From: Ancylomarina sp. 16SWW S1-10-2
Lineage (GTDB): Bacteria; Bacteroidota; Bacteroidia; Bacteroidales; Marinifilaceae
NCBI RefSeq assembly: GCF_009669305.1
Contig: NZ_SADB01000013.1
Location: 1 to 64,000 of the forward strand
Reading direction: 5' to 3'
DNA length: 64,000 nt
A program made the position numbers and the translations under genes. Shown one piece after another: positions 16,869-26,839 of this stretch (position 1 is its first letter; each line of letters opens with the position of its first letter). The notes beneath the pieces are model-generated. The model had not been told where the DNA came from, ran no database searches, and saw only the letters and a list, made by a program, of their open reading frames with translations.

Positions 16869-19267
16869 TATTTCGCTAGTTTAATAGTAAGTGAATAGTT
16901 TTCATCAGAAACATGACCTTTAAAAGTTAACTGCTTCAAATTGGCATCCCAATTAAAATCAATGACTTTCTTACCTTCAATAACTTCTTTGGGCTTTCTC
17001 GCTATATTGTGAATCGTCCAATTAATTGTTTTATCAAGTGACTGATAATGGTTCCCTTTTTCAGTATCCACGTCAATCGTTATTCGATTTTTCATTTGTT
17101 TCGATGAAAATGATAACAGCTCAAACATGCCTTTGTCAAAAGCTTTCGGTGTCTCACCATTATCGTTATATAATTTTTCTTTCGAAGTTTTCACTGACTG
17201 ATCGTAATAGAAATGCATATCGAAATCTTTTAGGGAGTAGGATTGCGTATTTCTCATTCCTCGTAACATGGGGATGAAAGAACCACCTCTCACAAAAACA
17301 GGAATATGATCTTCAGCAGTCGCAATAGAATAAGTCTGACCACCCTCGTATTTTTTATCTGATACAAAATCGAACCAAACAGAACCTTTAGGCATATAAA
17401 CATCTTTCTTTTTCAATCCTGCATCGGTAATCGTCGATACTAAAAAAGCATCTCCCCACATGTACGTATCAGAGACATTCAACAAATCTTTATTATCCTG
17501 CTCTTCGAAAAATAGAGGTCGCATTAAAGGCAAACCTGTTTGATTATTTTCAAATACCAAACTATAATTATAAGGCATCAGTTTATATCTCAATTCTATT
17601 GATTTTTTAGCCAAAGCTTTGGTTTTAGGTTCACGAAATACAGGTTCCGACGGAACAGCTTCTTGTGCATGTGGTCTAAAAATGGGTTGAAAAACACCAT
17701 ATTGCAACCAACGTGTATACAATTCATCATCTAGATTATCTCCTGCAAATCCACCCAAATCGGAATGCATATAAGAAATGCCTTGTAAGCCCATTTGTAA
17801 TGAAATCTCAGTTTGAGGTTTTAATCCATCCCAACTTCGGCTTACATCTCCAGACCATGGAATCATACCATATCGTTGCGATCCTACGGCTCCAGCTCTC
17901 ATCAAAATAAATGGTCGCTGATTGGCTAAATCCTTATCGTATCCTTCTTTTATCAGTTTAGCCCAATAGTGTCCATAAATATTATGAACTTCGTCAGCCG
18001 ATCCGTTAACATGTTGCAATTCGGATGGATGCACTTCTGGTTCTCCTAAATCGCCCCACCAACCAGCAACACCCATATTGGCAAGATCTTTATAGATATT
18101 CCAATACCAATCTATTGCTTTAGGTTTAAAGACATCAATCAAGCCCGTATTCCCAAAATAGAAATCGTAGGTGAATGGTTTTCCTGCTTTATCTGTTCCT
18201 AATACCTTATTATCAACAGCCTCTTGCCATCTTTTCGAAGTCGTTAATATGAAAGGCTCTGTAATCAAAATAGTTTTCACGCCTTTTGCATCCAAATCAG
18301 CAATCATCTTTTTAGGATTTGGAAACGAATCCCGATAGAAAGCCAAATTTCCCATTTCGCCTTTCATCTCTTTACCGAACCAAAATAAATCGAGAATAAT
18401 CGCATCAACAGGTATCGAATCGTTCAAAAATTGATCGATTGTCTCTTCTGTTTGCTTTTGAGAATGATAGCCAAATCGACTGGAAAAATTACCCAAAGCC
18501 CAACGTGGAAGCATTGGCTGACGACCTGTTAAAGCCGTAAAATTGTAAGTAAATTCCTCCCATGTATCAGCTGCAATCACCTGATAAACTTTACGCCCAC
18601 TAATGGTTTCGTAACGCAAGGTATTTGTATGCTTACTATCCAAATCTAAATGACCAATTGGAGCATTATCAAAATTGATGGCATATTTTTTTGATGAAAT
18701 GACAAGAGGCATGGTATAGTTCATCAACTCCGAATGGGTTCCATAACCATAGTCAGCACGATTGTAAAGATTCAGTCGGTATCCTCTGCGGTTCATACCC
18801 AAAACTCGAGCTCCACCTCCAAATAACACTTCATCTTTTTCTATTGAGAAATCTATATTCTCAGTACTATCCGTTTTGATATAACCTTCTTTCTCTGATA
18901 CCAATTCATTACCCTTAAAGGTATAATCGATATCGAAAGGCGACTTTGTAATATGAACAACAAGACCTTTAGTCTTAAAAGTTAAAGTATTCTTCTTAAC
19001 AGACAGTTTTCCCAAATTTGCTGTAGGCTTAAGAATAACAGCGTGTGATTCTTTATCAAACTTTTCTCCCTTAGGAATAAAGGCTGTTTCTACAATATTT
19101 TGATTGTAAAACTTAATCTGATATTGACCATCATTGGTATTTACTAGCAAGTGCTCACTCGTTAATTCATGACTCTTATAAATACGTTCTGAATTTTGAG
19201 CAAAAATGATTCCCGATAAAAACAGTAGTAAAACGAGAACTTGTATTTTCTTAAAGAGATTGTTCAT
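16868..19267 (-). CDS. GH31 alpha-glucosidase
   Basis: A 799-residue alpha-glucosidase (SusB-like in role, but GH31 in family and not GH97). A cleavable signal peptide at the N-terminus (ending near FAQN) places it in the periplasm. An N-terminal beta domain (about 30-240) is followed by the barrel with WGDLGEPE (nucleophile Asp406) and WSGDVSRSWDG (acid/base Asp474), then DUF5110-type C-terminal beta domains. It would release glucose from the non-reducing ends of maltooligosaccharides. It overlaps the following GH13 start by one base. Upstream is a 328 bp gap with two dispersed repeats. Confidence 0.94.
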   Translation of the reverse strand: MNNLFKKIQVLVLLLFLSGIIFAQNSERIYKSHELTSEHLLVNTNDGQYQIKFYNQNIVETAFIPKGEKFDKESHAVILKPTANLGKLSVKKNTLTFKTKGLVVHITKSPFDIDYTFKGNELVSEKEGYIKTDSTENIDFSIEKDEVLFGGGARVLGMNRRGYRLNLYNRADYGYGTHSELMNYTMPLVISSKKYAINFDNAPIGHLDLDSKHTNTLRYETISGRKVYQVIAADTWEEFTYNFTALTGRQPMLPRWALGNFSSRFGYHSQKQTEETIDQFLNDSIPVDAIILDLFWFGKEMKGEMGNLAFYRDSFPNPKKMIADLDAKGVKTILITEPFILTTSKRWQEAVDNKVLGTDKAGKPFTYDFYFGNTGLIDVFKPKAIDWYWNIYKDLANMGVAGWWGDLGEPEVHPSELQHVNGSADEVHNIYGHYWAKLIKEGYDKDLANQRPFILMRAGAVGSQRYGMIPWSGDVSRSWDGLKPQTEISLQMGLQGISYMHSDLGGFAGDNLDDELYTRWLQYGVFQPIFRPHAQEAVPSEPVFREPKTKALAKKSIELRYKLMPYNYSLVFENNQTGLPLMRPLFFEEQDNKDLLNVSDTYMWGDAFLVSTITDAGLKKKDVYMPKGSVWFDFVSDKKYEGGQTYSIATAEDHIPVFVRGGSFIPMLRGMRNTQSYSLKDFDMHFYYDQSVKTSKEKLYNDNGETPKAFDKGMFELLSFSSKQMKNRITIDVDTEKGNHYQSLDKTINWTIHNIARKPKEVIEGKKVIDFNWDANLKQLTFKGHVSDENYSLTIKLAK

Positions 19268-19342
19268 TTTATTAAATAGATTCTTAAAATTAACTTTTTA
19301 ATATTCAACCCATTCTGGGTTGCAATTTGTTATTTTGTTACA

Positions 19343-19388
19343 CCGTGGGATACTCCCACGGTTATTTAAATTTAAGCCTTTCAGGCTT
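19343..19388. repeat. Pair of palindromes (CCGTGGGA / AAGCCT)
   Basis: CCGTGGGA-TAC-TCCCACGG (19343-19361) is followed 12 bases later by AAGCCT-TTC-AGGCTT (19374-19388). This two-hairpin layout resembles extragenic repeats I have seen in Bacteroidota genomes. Confidence 0.6.
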
Positions 19389-19483
19389 TTATAATAAAAT
19401 GGGAACTCACAACAAATTATAAATAGGAAACTCTTTCTCATTTATATTTTATAGTATCAAGTCCATAAATTGAGTATGATATC

Positions 19484-19535
19484 AAACCACCTCCCCCTCG
19501 TTCCTCGGGTACTCCTCCTTATCCAAGGAGGAGAA
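19484..19535. repeat. Dispersed intergenic repeat, copy B
   Basis: Second copy of the element at 15087-15138, with the same TCGGGTACTCCTCCTTA core and a CTCCTCCTT/AAGGAGGAG hairpin. Confidence 0.75.
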
Positions 19536-19595
19536 TTTATTGGACGTTTAAAATATTTCTCCTTTAGATAATTAACTTATTACCAAATCATCAAA

Positions 19596-21464
19596 TTAAT
19601 ACAGTTCTAAAATTGTTACTGATTTAGCAGGCACTTCAATGCTGCTAATATCATTTAGCTTCTCATCAGTCATTATATTTTTAGCCGATGTAAATCCCGC
19701 CATCACTTCGTCGAACCTCTTACAATCTACAGTTTTAGAAGACTCATCACTATTATTCAAAAGAACCATAATCATCTTTTCCTCATTCGATCTAAAATAG
19801 ACATAAACTTCATTTTCTGGTGCGAAATGTTTGAGTTTACCGGTATGCAATACAGGATTGTTTTTACGATAATTTAATAGTTTCTTCTGAAAATTAAAGG
19901 CTTCATTTTCAAGATCAGTTCTACCTTCTTTTGTAAAAGCATTTCTCGCATCAACTTCCCAACCTCCAGGAAAATCAATACGCATTACACCATCACCATC
20001 AGACTTACGCCCTTGCATCATAATTTCACCACCATAATATAGCTGAGGAATACCACGAGTTGTTAATAAAAAGGCCAATGACATTTTAAATTTATTGATG
20101 TCGCCATTCATTATTGACATCACTCTATCGGTATCGTGATTCTCTAAAAAGGTGAACAAGTTATCTCTATCTGGATAAAAATAATCTGCAGCCAAAGAAT
20201 TGTACAAGCGGATCAAACCTTCGTTCCAACTCTCCTTTTCATTAAATGCCTTAAGCGTAGCATCCATCAACGGAAAATCCATTACACATGGTAAGCCTGA
20301 TTCATAGCCATCATTATTAATCGCACCTTTTTGCCAGTAAGCAATATCGGCTGACGAAGACAACCATGTTTCCCCAACAATATTAAAATTAGGATATTCA
20401 TCCATAATTAAATTACAATACTCAGCCATTGCTTCCGTATCGTTATAAGGATAAGTGTCAATACGAACACCACCTAAATCGGCAAACTCGATCCACCAAA
20501 TGGTATTTTGAGCCAAATAAGTTAATAACAAATCGTTTTTCTGATTCAAATCTGCCATTGAAGTATCAAACCAACCATCAAAATTTCTTCGGTAATCAAC
20601 ATCCGACACATAAGGATCGTTGGTTGTCGTTTTACAGTGATTTGAATTGGTAAACTCCGGAAAAATATGAATCCAATCTTTTGTGGGTAAATCTTTCACC
20701 ATCCAATGCTCCGATGCTGCATGATTGGTTACAATATCAATAATCAATTTAATACCACGTTTTTTTGCTTCGGCAGACAAACGAGCATAATCGTCGTTTG
20801 TTCCATAACGTGCATCAATCTTGTAATAGTCTGATATGGCATAACCGTGATAAGATACTTTAGGCATATTATCCTCCATCAATGGTGTACTCCAAAGGGC
20901 TGTAATGCCTAAATCTTGCAAATAATCTAGATGATTAATAATACCTTGAATATCGCCACCATGACGACCATCTGGATTTTCTCTATCTAATTTATCCTCC
21001 ATTCCATCAACTGAATCATTGTCTGGATTTCCGTTTGAGAAACGGTCGGGCATAAGTAAATAAAGGACATCAGACGTATCAAAACCTTTTCGATTGGCAG
21101 AACCTGATCTTCTTTCTTTTAATTCGTACTTATAATTTGCTTTCGTTTTACCATTATCGGTAAAAAGCAGATCGAAAGTTCCAGCTTTCGCTGATTTATC
21201 AATCAATAGATTAATAAATAAGTAGTTTGGATTATCTGTTCCTATAATTCTTTCAACAGAAACGCCAGGGTAATCAATTGCAACTTTACAATCAGAAATA
21301 TTCTTTCCATGAACCATGACTTGTAAATTGGGATTGGTCATGTTTGTCCACCAAAACATCGGTTCAACATGATCTAATTTTATTTTTCCTGCAAAGGAGT
21401 AACCGCTAAACAAAGACATAAGGCTAAGAGCTATAAAAATGGATTTTAGTTTGGTCATGTTCAA
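19596..21464 (-). CDS. susA: Neopullulanase/cyclomaltodextrinase-like GH13 (SusA-like)
   Basis: A 622-residue enzyme. A signal peptide (ending near SFAGK) sends it to the periplasm. Residues ~27-110 are the N-terminal cyclomaltodextrinase domain (EPMFWWTNMTNPNLQVMVHG), followed by the GH13 barrel with region II GVRIDTYPY (nucleophile Asp336), region III NIVGETW (acid/base Glu) and region IV FLENHDTDR, then a C-terminal beta domain. This layout matches Bacteroides SusA. It would cut imported maltooligosaccharides or pullulan fragments. It lies downstream of GH65, from which it is separated by a large hairpin, and may be expressed partly independently. Confidence 0.92.
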   Translation of the reverse strand: MNMTKLKSIFIALSLMSLFSGYSFAGKIKLDHVEPMFWWTNMTNPNLQVMVHGKNISDCKVAIDYPGVSVERIIGTDNPNYLFINLLIDKSAKAGTFDLLFTDNGKTKANYKYELKERRSGSANRKGFDTSDVLYLLMPDRFSNGNPDNDSVDGMEDKLDRENPDGRHGGDIQGIINHLDYLQDLGITALWSTPLMEDNMPKVSYHGYAISDYYKIDARYGTNDDYARLSAEAKKRGIKLIIDIVTNHAASEHWMVKDLPTKDWIHIFPEFTNSNHCKTTTNDPYVSDVDYRRNFDGWFDTSMADLNQKNDLLLTYLAQNTIWWIEFADLGGVRIDTYPYNDTEAMAEYCNLIMDEYPNFNIVGETWLSSSADIAYWQKGAINNDGYESGLPCVMDFPLMDATLKAFNEKESWNEGLIRLYNSLAADYFYPDRDNLFTFLENHDTDRVMSIMNGDINKFKMSLAFLLTTRGIPQLYYGGEIMMQGRKSDGDGVMRIDFPGGWEVDARNAFTKEGRTDLENEAFNFQKKLLNYRKNNPVLHTGKLKHFAPENEVYVYFRSNEEKMIMVLLNNSDESSKTVDCKRFDEVMAGFTSAKNIMTDEKLNDISSIEVPAKSVTILELY

Positions 21465-21532
21465 GTTTATATATTCTGTAAAATCAGAAACTTATTAATA
21501 CTTAAGCTGCTAATAAAGTTAAATAATAAAAC

Positions 21533-21577
21533 ATTGGCTTGCTTAATTTGTTTATAAGACAAACTAAACAAGCCAAT
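21533..21577 (-). terminator. Hairpin between GH65 and the SusA-like gene
   Basis: ATTGGCTTG pairs with CAAGCCAAT, with an inner TTTGT/ACAAA stem. A T-rich stretch follows on the minus strand. It lies 8 bases after the GH65 stop, so it may end or attenuate the transporter-pgmB-GH65 transcript. Confidence 0.6.
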
Positions 21578-21584
21578 ATCACAA

Positions 21585-23903
21585 TTAGAAATTTGCATTT
21601 TCTACCACTAAACTACTACTTTTCTCAATTTTATATTCGTCATCAGATATAAAGATTGAAACCGTTTCGCCTTCTTTATTTATCACACCAACTTCTTCAG
21701 CTGAAACATAAATATCAAGCAAATTGCCACGGAATAAAACTTTAAAAGAATATGATTTCCATTTTTCAGGAATAAGAGGTTTTAGGCTAAGCTGTCCATT
21801 AATTACACGCATTCCTCCAAAACCTTCAACAATAGACATCCATGTACCGGCCATACTTGTAATATGTAGGCCTTCATGTGCTTCACTATTATAATCATCA
21901 AGATCTAATCGAGATGTTCTCAAATACATTTCATATGCACTATCGATATCACCAATTTTACATGCTAAAATTGAGTGAATACATGGCGACAATGATGACT
22001 CATGAACAGTTCTTGGCTCATAGAAATTATAATTTTTCTTAATAGTTTCCATGTCATAATTCTCCTCAAACAAGTAAACACCTTGTAATACATCGGCTTG
22101 TTTGATGAAACATGAACGAAGGATTCTATCCCAAGACCAAGTTTGATTAATAGGACGAGATTGAGGATCCAAATCGGAAGCCATCAATTGCTCCTTGTCC
22201 ATGAAACCATCTTGCTGCATAAATACACCTGTTTCCTCATCCATAGGAAAATGCATATTCTCAGTTATTTCCGTCCATCTTGCTGTTTCTACATCAAAAT
22301 CGAAGTTCAAATCTTTGATAATTTCTTCGTAACGTTTAGGATTACTTTCTTTCACGTATTTGAAAGCCTCCTGAGTATATGACATACACCAGCAAGCAAT
22401 AGTATTCGTATACCAGTTGTTGTTGACGTTATTCTCATACTCGTTTGGTCCAGTAACGCCAAGCATTACATATTTCTTTTTCGCAGCAGAATAAGTTATT
22501 CTTTGGCTCCAAAAACGTGAAATACCAACTAAAACATCTAATCCATATTCAGCTAAATATGCCTTATCATTGGTGTGACGGATATAATTATAAATGGCAA
22601 AAGCAATGGCTCCATTACGATGAATTTCTTCAAAAGTAATTTCCCACTCGTTATGACATTCCTCTCCATTCATGGTAACCATTGGATAAAGAGCAGCACC
22701 ATTATTAAACCCTAATTTCTCAGCATTTTCAATCGCTTTCTGCAATTGTTTATGACGATAAATCAACAAATTACGAGTTACCTCAGGGCGAGAAGTACTC
22801 AAATAAAAAGGCACACAATAAGCTTCGGTATCCCAGTAAGTAGATCCACCATATTTTTCCCCTGTAAAACCTTTAGGTCCAATATTTAAACGCTCATCCT
22901 CACCTGTATAGGTTTGATTCAATTGAAATATATTAAAACGAATAGCTTGTTGTGCTGCAACATCACCTTCGATTACAATATCAGAGATAGACCATTTTTC
23001 TGCCCAAGCAGCAACATGCTCTTCCAATAAAGCTTCGTAACCTTTTTCTAAGGCTGCAGATGATACCTTAGCAGCATTACAACTAAGCTCTTTACTACTA
23101 TGATTTAATGAACTTAAAACGCCAACGTATTTATAAAAGCTTATCTCCTCACCCTGCTTAATTTCTAATTCAACGGTATTCGCAACATATTTATCTTTCT
23201 CTACAAGGTCAGCATTGGTTGTAACATCTTGTCCATTCTTTAAAACCTTATAACGCATATTCATACAAACCTGGAAATCAAGTTTTTTAGTACGAACAGA
23301 GATATAAGCTTCACCATCAATAGATTTTGCGTTTAAGACATCCCAAAATTTCTCATCGTAATTCGAATCTTCGTTTTTAACATCCGCATCGATATAAGAA
23401 TTGAAACTTATTTTACCATCGAAATTTAGCGCAGTAACAGAATAACGAATCACACCAAGCTCTGAAGTTACTAGACTTAAAAATCTTTTGGCTTCAATTC
23501 TCACTTGATTTTCATTAGCTAATGTTGCCACAAAAGAACGTAGCAAAACGCCCTCTTTCATGTTTAGAGTTCGAACAAAGTCGCTCACCTTACATTTAGC
23601 TAAATCTAACTCTTCTCCGTTTATATTAACGTCAATACCAATCCAATTTGGCGCATTAAGCACCTTTGCAAAATATTCAGGGTAACCGTTTTTCCACCAA
23701 CCAACTCTGGTTTTATCAGGATAATAAACGCCCGCAATATAGGTTCCTTGTAGAGTCTCTCCGGAATAATGTTCTTCGAACATAGCTCGATGCCCCATAT
23801 TTCCATTACCAAGACTAAATATACTTTCAGATGATCGGTGATTTTCAGGCTTGAATCCTTCTTCAATTATACACCACTCATCATGCTTTAAATACTCGTT
23901 CAT
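21585..23903 (-). CDS. GH65 maltose phosphorylase
   Basis: A 772-residue cytosolic enzyme with no signal peptide. It is predicted to split maltose with phosphate to glucose and beta-glucose-1-phosphate. The three GH65 domains are in order: an N-terminal beta-sandwich (about 1-270), a helical barrel with catalytic Glu488 in VTGPNEYENNVNN (the Lactobacillus brevis enzyme uses Glu487) and the phosphate-site motif KQADVLQG, and a C-terminal beta domain. The next gene encodes beta-phosphoglucomutase, and the one upstream of that an MFS sugar porter, which favours maltose over other GH65 substrates. Trehalose or kojibiose phosphorylase remain possible on sequence alone. Confidence 0.92.
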   Translation of the reverse strand: MNEYLKHDEWCIIEEGFKPENHRSSESIFSLGNGNMGHRAMFEEHYSGETLQGTYIAGVYYPDKTRVGWWKNGYPEYFAKVLNAPNWIGIDVNINGEELDLAKCKVSDFVRTLNMKEGVLLRSFVATLANENQVRIEAKRFLSLVTSELGVIRYSVTALNFDGKISFNSYIDADVKNEDSNYDEKFWDVLNAKSIDGEAYISVRTKKLDFQVCMNMRYKVLKNGQDVTTNADLVEKDKYVANTVELEIKQGEEISFYKYVGVLSSLNHSSKELSCNAAKVSSAALEKGYEALLEEHVAAWAEKWSISDIVIEGDVAAQQAIRFNIFQLNQTYTGEDERLNIGPKGFTGEKYGGSTYWDTEAYCVPFYLSTSRPEVTRNLLIYRHKQLQKAIENAEKLGFNNGAALYPMVTMNGEECHNEWEITFEEIHRNGAIAFAIYNYIRHTNDKAYLAEYGLDVLVGISRFWSQRITYSAAKKKYVMLGVTGPNEYENNVNNNWYTNTIACWCMSYTQEAFKYVKESNPKRYEEIIKDLNFDFDVETARWTEITENMHFPMDEETGVFMQQDGFMDKEQLMASDLDPQSRPINQTWSWDRILRSCFIKQADVLQGVYLFEENYDMETIKKNYNFYEPRTVHESSLSPCIHSILACKIGDIDSAYEMYLRTSRLDLDDYNSEAHEGLHITSMAGTWMSIVEGFGGMRVINGQLSLKPLIPEKWKSYSFKVLFRGNLLDIYVSAEEVGVINKEGETVSIFISDDEYKIEKSSSLVVENANF

Positions 23904-23996
23904 ATGACTTCAAATTAAGATTACAGCGCCCATATTCTTTTGGAAACCGATAGTAATCTGCTACTTAATATTGCGAATAAACAATCGTTTATTTCA

Positions 23997-24662
23997 CTAC
24001 TTATCTAAACCCTTTTTCAGTGTTTCAAAAGTAAATCCTTCAAATCCAGGAACTACAAAATTAGCTTTACCTAAAACTTTAGGTGAACCTATACCAACAC
24101 ATCTCATGCCTCCATTAATAGCAGCTTCCACACCAGCTTCTGCATCTTCGAACACAACACAATTTTCTGGTTTAAAACCTACAAGCTCTGCTCCCTTTAA
24201 GAATACTTCAGGATCTGGTTTGGCTTTACTTACATGAGTACCATCAACTATGGCATCAAAATATGAAGTCAGCTTTAATTGTTTAAGAATGAGCATAGCA
24301 TTCTTACTTGCCGACCCCAAAGCGATCTTAACACCATTCTCTTTAAGATTTTCAAAAAGATCCTTCACTCCAGGAAGAATTTCGTCTGGTGTCATTTTTA
24401 GAATATATTCTAAATATTCCTCGTTTTTTTTAGCAGCCATCTTAAGTAGAGTTTCATCATCAAGATCAACGCCTCCAATCTCCATTAAAATGTCAAGCGA
24501 ACGCATACGGCTAACACCCTTTAAACGCTCATTATCTTCCTTCGTAAAGTTGAAGCCTAATCCTTTAGCTAAACTTTTCCAAGCTATATAGTGGTATTTT
24601 GCTGTATCAACTACAACACCATCTAAATCAAAAATACATGCACTTATCTTTTCCATCTCCAA
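23997..24662 (-). CDS. pgmB: Beta-phosphoglucomutase
   Basis: A 221-residue HAD-superfamily enzyme converting beta-glucose-1-phosphate to glucose-6-phosphate. Motif I DLDGVVVDT holds the nucleophile and acid/base Asp pair, motif II is LGSASKN, motif III the Lys of SKAKPDPEVF, and motif IV VFEDAEAG. The cap domain region contains the RLKGVSRMRSLDIL substrate loop. Two Met codons stand at the start (24662 and 24656), and either is possible. It sits 6 bases after the MFS transporter stop and 93 bases before the GH65 gene, and supplies the next step after phosphorolysis. Confidence 0.94.
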   Translation of the reverse strand: MEMEKISACIFDLDGVVVDTAKYHYIAWKSLAKGLGFNFTKEDNERLKGVSRMRSLDILMEIGGVDLDDETLLKMAAKKNEEYLEYILKMTPDEILPGVKDLFENLKENGVKIALGSASKNAMLILKQLKLTSYFDAIVDGTHVSKAKPDPEVFLKGAELVGFKPENCVVFEDAEAGVEAAINGGMRCVGIGSPKVLGKANFVVPGFEGFTFETLKKGLDK

Positions 24663-24668
24663 AAAATA

Positions 24669-26066
24669 TTAATTAACCGCTTTGTTCTGCTTAACAAAAG
24701 CAACCGAAATTGCACCTAACAACATCGAAACTCCTGCAATCACCATAATATAGATTGCTTCTCCTGCAAAAAAGTATCTTAATATTTCACCAGCAACAAT
24801 ACCACTAATAATTTGTGGACCTGCTATTGTGAAATTAAAAATCCCCATATAAACACCCATCTTATCTGGTGGCAATGAATCTGATAAAATGGAATAGGGC
24901 ATGGCTAAAATAGCAGCCCATGCAATTCCAACACCAGCCATAGGAAATAACCATAAAGCGGCACTCGAAGGAATATCAACCACTGTTATTAACAAGTTTA
25001 AATGGATTAAATCACCACCACTAAAGAGGTAAGTAGATAAAAATCCTACACCACCTAAAAACAATGCAAAAGAATAAATAATTTTTCTACCAAATTTATT
25101 AGCAAGTCGAGTCATAAAGATTGAAAAGACTGCAGCAAATAAGCTATAACCACCAAACAATATTCCAACCCAGTCACCAGCATCTTGAAAAGCCTCTGAT
25201 TTCACATCTGTAATAGGACATCCCCATGAATGTTGTGCTAAAGCATAGGTCGTATAAACCCACATCAGATAAAGAGAAAACCAAGAGAAAAACTGAACAA
25301 CCGATAATTGCATCATAGTCTTTGGCGTATTTTTCAAAAGATCAATAAAACCGCGTAAACTACCACTTTCTTTTTTTCCTTTCAATTCAACTTCCAACCC
25401 TTTATACTCAGCATATTCTTTTGGTGGGTATTCTTTAGTACGGAAAACTGTCCAAATTACAGATAACAACAACATACCTCCTCCAATATAGAAAGACCAT
25501 ATTACCGATGAAGGGACACCTCCATCAGGATCAACATTACTAACTCCAAGAACATTTGTCATTACAAATGGTAAAATAGATCCAAGTACAGCTCCTGTAT
25601 TAATTAAGAAACTTTGTATAGAATATCCAGCATTTCTTTGATCTTCTGAAGTCATATCTGCGACAAGCGCTCTAAACGGTTGCATGGTGATATTGAAAGA
25701 ACCATCCATTAAGGCAAACATTATTGCACCAAATACAAGGGGCGGCATAATTTTAACGGCAAGACCTGCATTGGGCATAAAAAACATAGCCAAAGCTGCA
25801 ATAATAGCACCACCTAAGATGTAAGGACCTCTACGTCCAAAACGATTCCATGTGCGGTCACTTGCTCCTCCAATAATTGGTTGAACAATTAATCCCATAA
25901 CGGGTGCTGCCAACCAAAACAAGGGCAATTGATGCAAATCAGCTCCTAAACTAGATAATACACGACTTACGTTTGCTCCTTGTAGAGCAAAGCCCATCTG
26001 TATTCCTAAGAATCCGAAACTTACATTCCAGATCTGCCAAAAATTTAAACGAGGTTGTTTATTCAT
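24669..26066 (-). CDS. MFS sugar transporter (GPH/SLC45-like, probable maltose porter)
   Basis: About 465 residues with twelve predicted membrane helices. The first begins NFWQIWNVSFGFLGIQMGFAL, typical of SLC45/GPH-type sugar porters, and GGASDRTWNRFGRRGPY is the conserved loop 2-3 motif. ATG 26066 was chosen because the family starts just before KQPRLNFWQ; an in-frame ATG at 26096 would add ten residues. It heads the cytosolic maltose-breakdown operon (transporter, pgmB, GH65), so cation-coupled maltose or maltodextrin import across the inner membrane is likely. Confidence 0.88.
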   Translation of the reverse strand: MNKQPRLNFWQIWNVSFGFLGIQMGFALQGANVSRVLSSLGADLHQLPLFWLAAPVMGLIVQPIIGGASDRTWNRFGRRGPYILGGAIIAALAMFFMPNAGLAVKIMPPLVFGAIMFALMDGSFNITMQPFRALVADMTSEDQRNAGYSIQSFLINTGAVLGSILPFVMTNVLGVSNVDPDGGVPSSVIWSFYIGGGMLLLSVIWTVFRTKEYPPKEYAEYKGLEVELKGKKESGSLRGFIDLLKNTPKTMMQLSVVQFFSWFSLYLMWVYTTYALAQHSWGCPITDVKSEAFQDAGDWVGILFGGYSLFAAVFSIFMTRLANKFGRKIIYSFALFLGGVGFLSTYLFSGGDLIHLNLLITVVDIPSSAALWLFPMAGVGIAWAAILAMPYSILSDSLPPDKMGVYMGIFNFTIAGPQIISGIVAGEILRYFFAGEAIYIMVIAGVSMLLGAISVAFVKQNKAVN

Positions 26067-26410
26067 TAGATTTTCATTTTGTATCCTAAGACGCATTTTA
26101 AAATTGAATGAGACATTCTCTTCTTAAAAGCTATCAAAAAGGGCAACAGTTTTTCAAAAAAATATCAGTGAGATTGGAACACATGAAAGATTAAAAATCA
26201 ATATGTGCTAAACTATAAATACAAGAAACCAATCCCAATTAAACATAGCTTTCACTAGATTTTGAGATCAATAATTTAAGGAAGTAATTAAAATATAGTC
26301 GGAATAGAAGTTTCCTTCTGGTTTCAAATTTAAATTAAATTTCACAGAATATCAAAAACACAAGGAAACTACAAATGCAAAAATGCCTATGAACATTGAG
26401 ACACATCGCA

Positions 26411-26430
26411 TTTCAAACGGTTGCGGAGAA
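26411..26430. promoter_or_regulatory. Candidate LacI-type operator ahead of the MFS-pgmB-GH65 arm
   Basis: TTTCAAACGGTTGCGGAGAA matches the site before susC (TATCAAACGTTTGCGGTGAC) at 15 of 20 positions, including CAAACG and TTGCGG. The lacI-type gene lies between the two sites. Confidence 0.55.
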
Positions 26431-26783
26431 ATTAAAAAAAAAGTGAAAAAAACTTTTTCTGAGCTCTCAAATAATCAATATTCCATCAGGTACTGGGCAA
26501 AAGTTATCGATATCAGTTATCAAATGAATTCTATTGAAGAAAAGTATTCATATAATTATTTTCCTTCTATTTGCCACGATGTTTCGGGCTTGGAAATTAG
26601 GATCCCGATATTTATAGAGGAAAATTATAGCAATTAAAAAAAAACAGTGCTCCAACCGACTAAAATTCGCCAATTTTCAATATAATTAGTAATAAAACTG
26701 TTTATTAATAAGGAGAAGGCATACGTTACAAGATTGATTACAAAAACAGTTATAGACATCGAATAAATAGAAAGCAAAAAAAA

Positions 26784-26814
26784 GTCTCTACTACACTTTT
26801 GTGTTAATAGAGAC
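26784..26814 (-). terminator. Terminator of the LacI-type regulator gene
   Basis: GTCTCTA pairs with TAGAGAC, with an inner ACAC/GTGT stem. Eight T's follow on the minus strand. Confidence 0.75.
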
Positions 26815-26839
26815 CTTATTCAATCTTTTATAAATAATT

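Larger units (their letters stand above)
19268..19595. other. Repeat-filled intergenic region, 328 bp
   Basis: It separates susA-like and GH31 genes of the same strand. Two palindromic units (19343-19361 and 19374-19388) and copy B of the dispersed repeat (19484-19535) fill much of it. No gene was seen. A promoter for GH31 may lie here but I cannot pick one. Confidence 0.65.
26097..26839. other. Regulatory intergenic region, ~740 bp
   Basis: Between the MFS start and the lacI stop, both on the minus strand. It holds an operator-like site (26411-26430) and the lacI terminator (26784-26814). A frame of 84 codons at 26383-26637 on the plus strand overlaps the operator and has no protein-like features, so it was not called. 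The ~350 bases between operator and MFS start are non-coding and may be a long leader. Confidence 0.6.

Noticed and set aside
26383-26637. 84-codon open frame on the plus strand
   Set aside because: It lies in the regulatory region, overlaps the operator-like site, has no known domain and no promoter box or ribosome site ahead of it.
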